Shown piece after piece: positions 6,492 to 9,076 of a stretch of 9,076 nucleotides of DNA (its first letter is position 1; each line of letters begins with the position of its first letter). The stretch is taken from contig JAGWNT010000121.1 of the NCBI GenBank assembly GCA_028871195.1, positions 1 to 9,076 on the forward strand, given 5' to 3'. The DNA comes from REEB85 sp018971455. GTDB taxonomy: Bacteria > Pseudomonadota > Alphaproteobacteria > Acetobacterales > Acetobacteraceae. The notes under the pieces are model-generated. The model had not been told where the DNA came from, made no database searches, and worked only from the letters and a program-made list of their open reading frames with translations. The position numbers and the translations under genes are program-made.

Positions 6492-6576
6492 CAAGACGGA
6501 GCCGACCTGGCAGAAACGCGAGTGCTTTAGGCTGTTGGCGTCGCTCTGAAAACAGCAGGGCGCGATCTTGGCCCGC

Positions 6577-6605
6577 TGTCCGAAAAATGTAGCATCCTTC
6601 GGACG
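6577..6605. promoter_or_regulatory. AbiEi operator candidate, copy 1
   Basis: A 29-base site with GTCCGAA (6578-6584) and TTCGGAC (6598-6604) as inverted arms. It matches copy 2 at 25 of 29 positions, the differences falling at positions 10, 15, 21 and 29. A weak promoter TTGGCC-N16-TAGCAT (6568-6595) would put its -10 inside this site, so occupancy by the antitoxin would block RNA polymerase. Confidence 0.7.
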
Positions 6606-6616
6606 CTCCTTGCGGT

Positions 6617-6645
6617 TGTCCGAAATATGTCGCATCTTTCGGACA
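6617..6645. promoter_or_regulatory. AbiEi operator candidate, copy 2
   Basis: TGTCCGAAA (6617-6625) and TTTCGGACA (6637-6645) form a perfect 9-base-pair inverted repeat around an 11-base centre. It begins exactly 40 bases after copy 1, about four helical turns, so two antitoxin molecules could bind the same face. AbiEi antitoxins are known to repress their operon by binding paired inverted repeats, which fits. The site abuts the preferred abiEi start codon. Confidence 0.72.
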
Positions 6646-7313
6646 TGACGATTCTGGCGCAAGACACCGACCTCCGTTCCCGGCTGCTCGCCCGGATCGC
6701 ATCCAGCCCGGACGAGGTCTGGACGCCCGGCGACTTCGCCGATCTCGGCAGCCGCGCCGTCATCGACAAGACCCTCCAGCGCCTTACTACTGCGGGCGAT
6801 CTGCGCCGCATCGATCGCGGCCTCTATGACCGCCCTCGCAAGAACGAGCTGACCGGCCGCCCGACCGTGCCCGACTATCGCGCCGTCATCCGCGCTGTCG
6901 CCCGCCGCGACCAGGCGCGCGTTGTCGTCGACGGCATGACTGCCGCCAACGATCTCGGCCTCACCACCGCCGTTCCCGCCCGCATTGAGGTTCTGGCCGA
7001 CGCGCGGCTAAAGCCGATCAAGCTCGGCAACCAGGAGATCCATTTCAAGTTCGCCGCGCCCAGCCGCCTCTATTGGGCCGACCGGCCCGCCATGCGGGTC
7101 GTCCAGGCGCTGCACTGGATGCAGGACATGCTGGCCCAGGATAGCGAGCGTCAGCGTGTCCAGATTGCTTTGCGACGCTTGCTCGCCGACCCTCGGCACG
7201 GGCAAGCGATTCAAGATGATCTCCGCGCAGGCCTCTCCGCTCTGCCGATCTGGATGCAGGAGTTCGTCCGCGGGTTGCTCACCTCCACCGACGTCGCCGA
7301 GGTGCGTTCGTGA
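6645..7313 (+). CDS. abiEi: AbiEi-type antitoxin and transcriptional repressor (type IV toxin-antitoxin, DUF6088-like)
   Basis: A 222-residue antitoxin of the AbiE abortive-infection system. The N-terminal winged helix (about residues 10-60) contains TPGDFADLGSRAVIDKTLQRLTTAGDL and RRIDRGLYDRPR, matching the family pattern DFxdLGSRsxVxxALxxLxxxGxLxRixRGvY. The central part, with VDGMTAANDLGLTTAVPA and KPIKLGNQEIHFKFA, corresponds to the antitoxin domain of DUF6088/AbiEi. Known AbiEi proteins neutralise the toxin without stable complex formation and autorepress the operon. I prefer the ATG at 6645, since the family N terminus fits it; an in-frame ATG at 6627 lies inside operator 2. Neither start has a clear Shine-Dalgarno sequence. 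The stop overlaps the toxin gene start as GTGA. Confidence 0.88.
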   Translation: MTILAQDTDLRSRLLARIASSPDEVWTPGDFADLGSRAVIDKTLQRLTTAGDLRRIDRGLYDRPRKNELTGRPTVPDYRAVIRAVARRDQARVVVDGMTAANDLGLTTAVPARIEVLADARLKPIKLGNQEIHFKFAAPSRLYWADRPAMRVVQALHWMQDMLAQDSERQRVQIALRRLLADPRHGQAIQDDLRAGLSALPIWMQEFVRGLLTSTDVAEVRS

Positions 7314-8395
7314 CGGCCGCGGCCTACAAGCAGTTCATAGCGACCGCGCCTCGCGACCGGCTCGATCTGTTTCTTGCGACAGCCAATCGACTCGGTGCGC
7401 CGGTCGGCAATATCGAGAAAGATTTCTGGGTCTGCTGGACTCTGAACGCCCTCTATCACGAGCGTCCCACCGGAGGCCCACGCCTCCTCTTCAAGGGCGG
7501 CACGTCGCTTTCGAAGGCCTACGGCCTCATCAGTCGCTTCTCCGAGGACATCGATATCACGGTATTTCGCGACGACCTCCATGAGCCGGCGTCGGTTGAG
7601 GAACTGGAAGCGCTATCCAACAAGAAACGTCGGGCAAGGCTCGACGCCATCCGGGATGCGTGCCGGGCCTATGTCACGGGACCGCTCCGGGAGTTCCTTG
7701 CAGTGCAGATCGCCGACGCCGCCGGCGGCGCCGGGCGGATCGAGGTCGACGAAGCCGATCCCGACGGTCAGACGCTGCTCGTCTGGTATCCCGAGGTCGA
7801 ACCACGCGACGGCGCCTATGTTCGGCCCGTCGTGCGCATCGAATCCGGTGCGAAGTCGGCGCTCGACCCCAACGGCCCGGTCACGATCCTTCCCTACATC
7901 AGCGAGGAAGCCTCCGGCCTCGACCTGGCGGTCGGCGATGTGACCACCATCGAGGCGACGCGCACCTTCTGGGACAAGATGGTCATCGCCCATGGCCTGC
8001 GCCGTTGGTACGAGCGCCGCGGCGTTCTCCGGCAGGAAGGCCAGCGTGTGTCACGCCACTACTACGACCTGCATTGCCTGCTCGCCTCGGCGGTCGGCAA
8101 GGCGGCGCTCGCGGACCGCGATCTCGGCGCAGATTGTGTCCGGCACGCCCGGATGTTCTTCGATCGGCCGGATTACGACCTCGCTTCTGCCGCCCCTGGC
8201 ACATTCGCGATCGCGCCCATCGGCGGGATGATCGATGCGCTCCGCCGCGACTATGAGAACACCATGGCCATGATTTTCGGGAAGCCGCCCAGGTTCGACG
8301 AAATTCTGGCATCTGCCAACCAGATCGAAGAGTTCGCTAATCGCGCAGGCGGGCGGGCGGGCGAGACCCCACCTAGCGCGATGGACGGCGCCTAA
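7310..8395 (+). CDS. abiEii: AbiEii toxin, nucleotidyltransferase of the type IV toxin-antitoxin system
   Basis: A 361-residue toxin of the DNA polymerase beta-type nucleotidyltransferase fold, which in AbiE systems causes growth arrest upon phage infection. Motif I is KGGTSLSKAYG from K62, with the catalytic acidic pair D80 and D82 in RFSEDIDI. Downstream are the family motifs TFWDKMVIAHGLRRW (D222, K223) and VSRHYYDLHCLL (residues 247-257). Related enzymes transfer nucleotides (GTP-binding in AbiEii, or onto tRNA 3' ends in the MenT relatives), so the target may be tRNA, but this is not shown by the sequence. The GTG start at 7310 overlaps the antitoxin stop by four bases (GTGA), giving coupled translation. 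The C-terminal end after about residue 345 is Gly/Ala-rich and carries a GGCG tetranucleotide tract. All expected motifs are intact. Confidence 0.93.
   Translation: MTAAAYKQFIATAPRDRLDLFLATANRLGAPVGNIEKDFWVCWTLNALYHERPTGGPRLLFKGGTSLSKAYGLISRFSEDIDITVFRDDLHEPASVEELEALSNKKRRARLDAIRDACRAYVTGPLREFLAVQIADAAGGAGRIEVDEADPDGQTLLVWYPEVEPRDGAYVRPVVRIESGAKSALDPNGPVTILPYISEEASGLDLAVGDVTTIEATRTFWDKMVIAHGLRRWYERRGVLRQEGQRVSRHYYDLHCLLASAVGKAALADRDLGADCVRHARMFFDRPDYDLASAAPGTFAIAPIGGMIDALRRDYENTMAMIFGKPPRFDEILASANQIEEFANRAGGRAGETPPSAMDGA
8348..8363. repeat. GGCG tetranucleotide tract, four copies
   Basis: Four exact tandem copies of GGCG lie inside the abiEii coding sequence, about residues 347-351. A gain or loss of one unit would shift the frame, but only over the last dozen or so residues, beyond the conserved domain. 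Confidence 0.7.
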
Positions 8396-8433
8396 TGCGC
8401 AACCCCCAAAGGGCCACACGGCAACGTGGCGCA

Positions 8434-8459
8434 AAAGCCCCAACTGGAAGTTTGGCTTT
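8434..8459. terminator. Bidirectional terminator-like hairpin between convergent abiEii and CBASS genes
   Basis: AAAGCC (8434-8439) pairs with GGCTTT (8454-8459) and AACT (8442-8445) with AGTT (8449-8452), with a small 2/1 internal loop and a GGA loop. A-rich and T-rich edges on the two sides suit termination from both directions. A weaker hairpin, GCCAC with GTGGC (8413-8430 region), precedes it. Confidence 0.5.
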
Positions 8460-8492
8460 AGTCCAGGTCAGCGAAATCGGTGAAATACTTTC

Positions 8493-9076
8493 TCACTCGA
8501 TCACAACGAAAAAGCGGTCGCTATGGCCAACGCAAACATTGTCGCGCTTACGGATGACAAATGCCTCTACCCAATGTGCCCCATGATAGGCTGTGCTCTC
8601 CCAACGAACACCGGGCCGATCCGATTTGTAATAGCCGCCGCGCAGACCTTTGGCCTGTGCGGCCTCCCGATCAGTATTCACCACGCGCCAACGCACATCG
8701 TAGTCATTCGAGGGAAAGGGAAGCCCGGTGGCCGTCACCGCCTCGAATAGAAGTTCGCGGCCCTTCGGCAGCACATCGCCTGACTCGAAAGCCCCGATAC
8801 GGTTTCCGTTACGTATAGCATACACTCCGCCGCGTACCTGAACTGCGACACCCGCTCCAGGCTTGGTGGACCTCCACGTCGGGGGCAATACGTGCGGCAG
8901 ATTTCGTGGAAGCCGTTGGAGAACAGCCCTACCAAAGCGCGTCACCGCCTCGACGATATCGGTACTGGGAAGCCGACTCTCCGCAAGCACAACGGACGGG
9001 ACGGTCGTGGCGCGCTCGGTCACTTCACCTGTGGCGAAATCATCACCAAAGACGCGACGCCATTGGGCGATGCTCT
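8493..9076 (-). CDS. C-terminal part of a probable CBASS CD-NTase with AGS-C sensor domain, partial
   Basis: The last 193 or so codons of a longer gene; the frame is open to the right edge of the window, reading QWRRVFGDDFATG before the GTG at 9023, so that GTG is not the true start. The final ~110 residues carry the AGS-C (adenylyl/guanylyl cyclase and SMODS C-terminal sensor) signature: YDVRWRVVNTDREA, LRGGYY, WESTAYHGAHWVEAFVI, and CVGHSDRFFVVIE at the end. This domain usually follows a cGAS/DncV-like nucleotidyltransferase in CBASS anti-phage systems, where the enzyme makes a cyclic oligonucleotide that activates an effector. The catalytic domain is outside the window, so an AGS-C-tailed class III cyclase is an alternative. 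It is the last gene of its operon; an effector would lie to the right. It converges on abiEii. Confidence 0.8.
   Translation of the reverse strand, partial: SIAQWRRVFGDDFATGEVTERATTVPSVVLAESRLPSTDIVEAVTRFGRAVLQRLPRNLPHVLPPTWRSTKPGAGVAVQVRGGVYAIRNGNRIGAFESGDVLPKGRELLFEAVTATGLPFPSNDYDVRWRVVNTDREAAQAKGLRGGYYKSDRPGVRWESTAYHGAHWVEAFVIRKRDNVCVGHSDRFFVVIE

Larger units (their letters stand above)
4912..9076. mobile_element. Left part of an integrative defence island
   Basis: An intact tyrosine recombinase next to a tRNA-like sequence is followed by two anti-phage modules (AbiE, and the tail of a probable CBASS enzyme). This is the standard layout of an integrative genomic island with defence cargo. 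The left boundary is placed at the tRNA-like element by inference; the direct-repeat partner and the right boundary are outside the window. Confidence 0.6.

Noticed and set aside
6531..6556. GCTGTT and AACAGC inverted repeat after the integrase stop, possible terminator
   Set aside because: Six-base arms with a 14-base loop and no following T tract; too weak to call.
5418..6662. Long minus-strand open frame of 414 codons opposite the integrase
   Set aside because: It lies antisense to a recombinase with all catalytic residues, has no family-like protein sequence, and such long shadow frames are expected from third-position GC bias.
1..9076. CRISPR array, rRNA, insertion sequence or riboswitch
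   Set aside because: No regularly spaced repeats, no rRNA-like stretches, no transposase gene and no recognisable riboswitch core were seen on either strand.

Overview
The window is GC-rich double-stranded bacterial DNA with dense genes, 1- to 8-base gene overlaps and a base usage and gene content that fit an alphaproteobacterium, probably of the Hyphomicrobiales/Rhizobiales type. That assignment is an inference from composition and gene families; no taxonomic marker gene is present.

Left part (about 1-4573), which looks like ordinary chromosome. The tail of one dipeptide/oligopeptide ABC-transporter ATPase overlaps, by an ATGA junction, a complete second ATPase of the DppF/OppF type. Convergent to it, on the minus strand, is a two-gene unit: a small MerR-like regulator followed with an 8-base overlap by a VIT plus VWA domain protein with a complete MIDAS metal site. 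The upstream region of this unit carries two different palindromes that share the pattern GACA-N7-TGTC. Divergently, on the plus strand, an ArsR-type repressor and an SRPBCC/AHSA1-type protein form a second two-gene operon. A 24-base dyad is centred exactly on the start codon of the repressor, over a candidate -10 element, and is the best operator candidate there.

Middle (4574-5150). There is no convincing gene in 4574-4857. Then comes an 84-base minus-strand element resembling tRNA-Gly(GCC): the 3' half is close to a normal tRNA-Gly and the acceptor stem pairs perfectly, but the D region is about 12 bases too long and the T and anticodon stems are imperfect. It is followed by a UUCG-loop hairpin with a T6 tract that looks like a terminator. 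This is the likely integration site or boundary of a mobile element.

Right part (5151-end), a mobile defence island. A tyrosine recombinase with all catalytic residues is followed by a complete AbiE type IV toxin-antitoxin (abortive infection) pair: AbiEi antitoxin/repressor and AbiEii nucleotidyltransferase toxin, joined by a GTGA overlap and preceded by two 29-base inverted-repeat operators spaced exactly 40 bases apart. Convergent to it, beyond a bidirectional terminator-like hairpin, is the C-terminal part of a protein ending in an AGS-C sensor domain, the usual tail of CBASS CD-NTases (cGAS/DncV-like nucleotidyltransferases); its catalytic part lies beyond the right edge. Integrase, AbiE and a probable CBASS enzyme side by side form a typical anti-phage cargo set.
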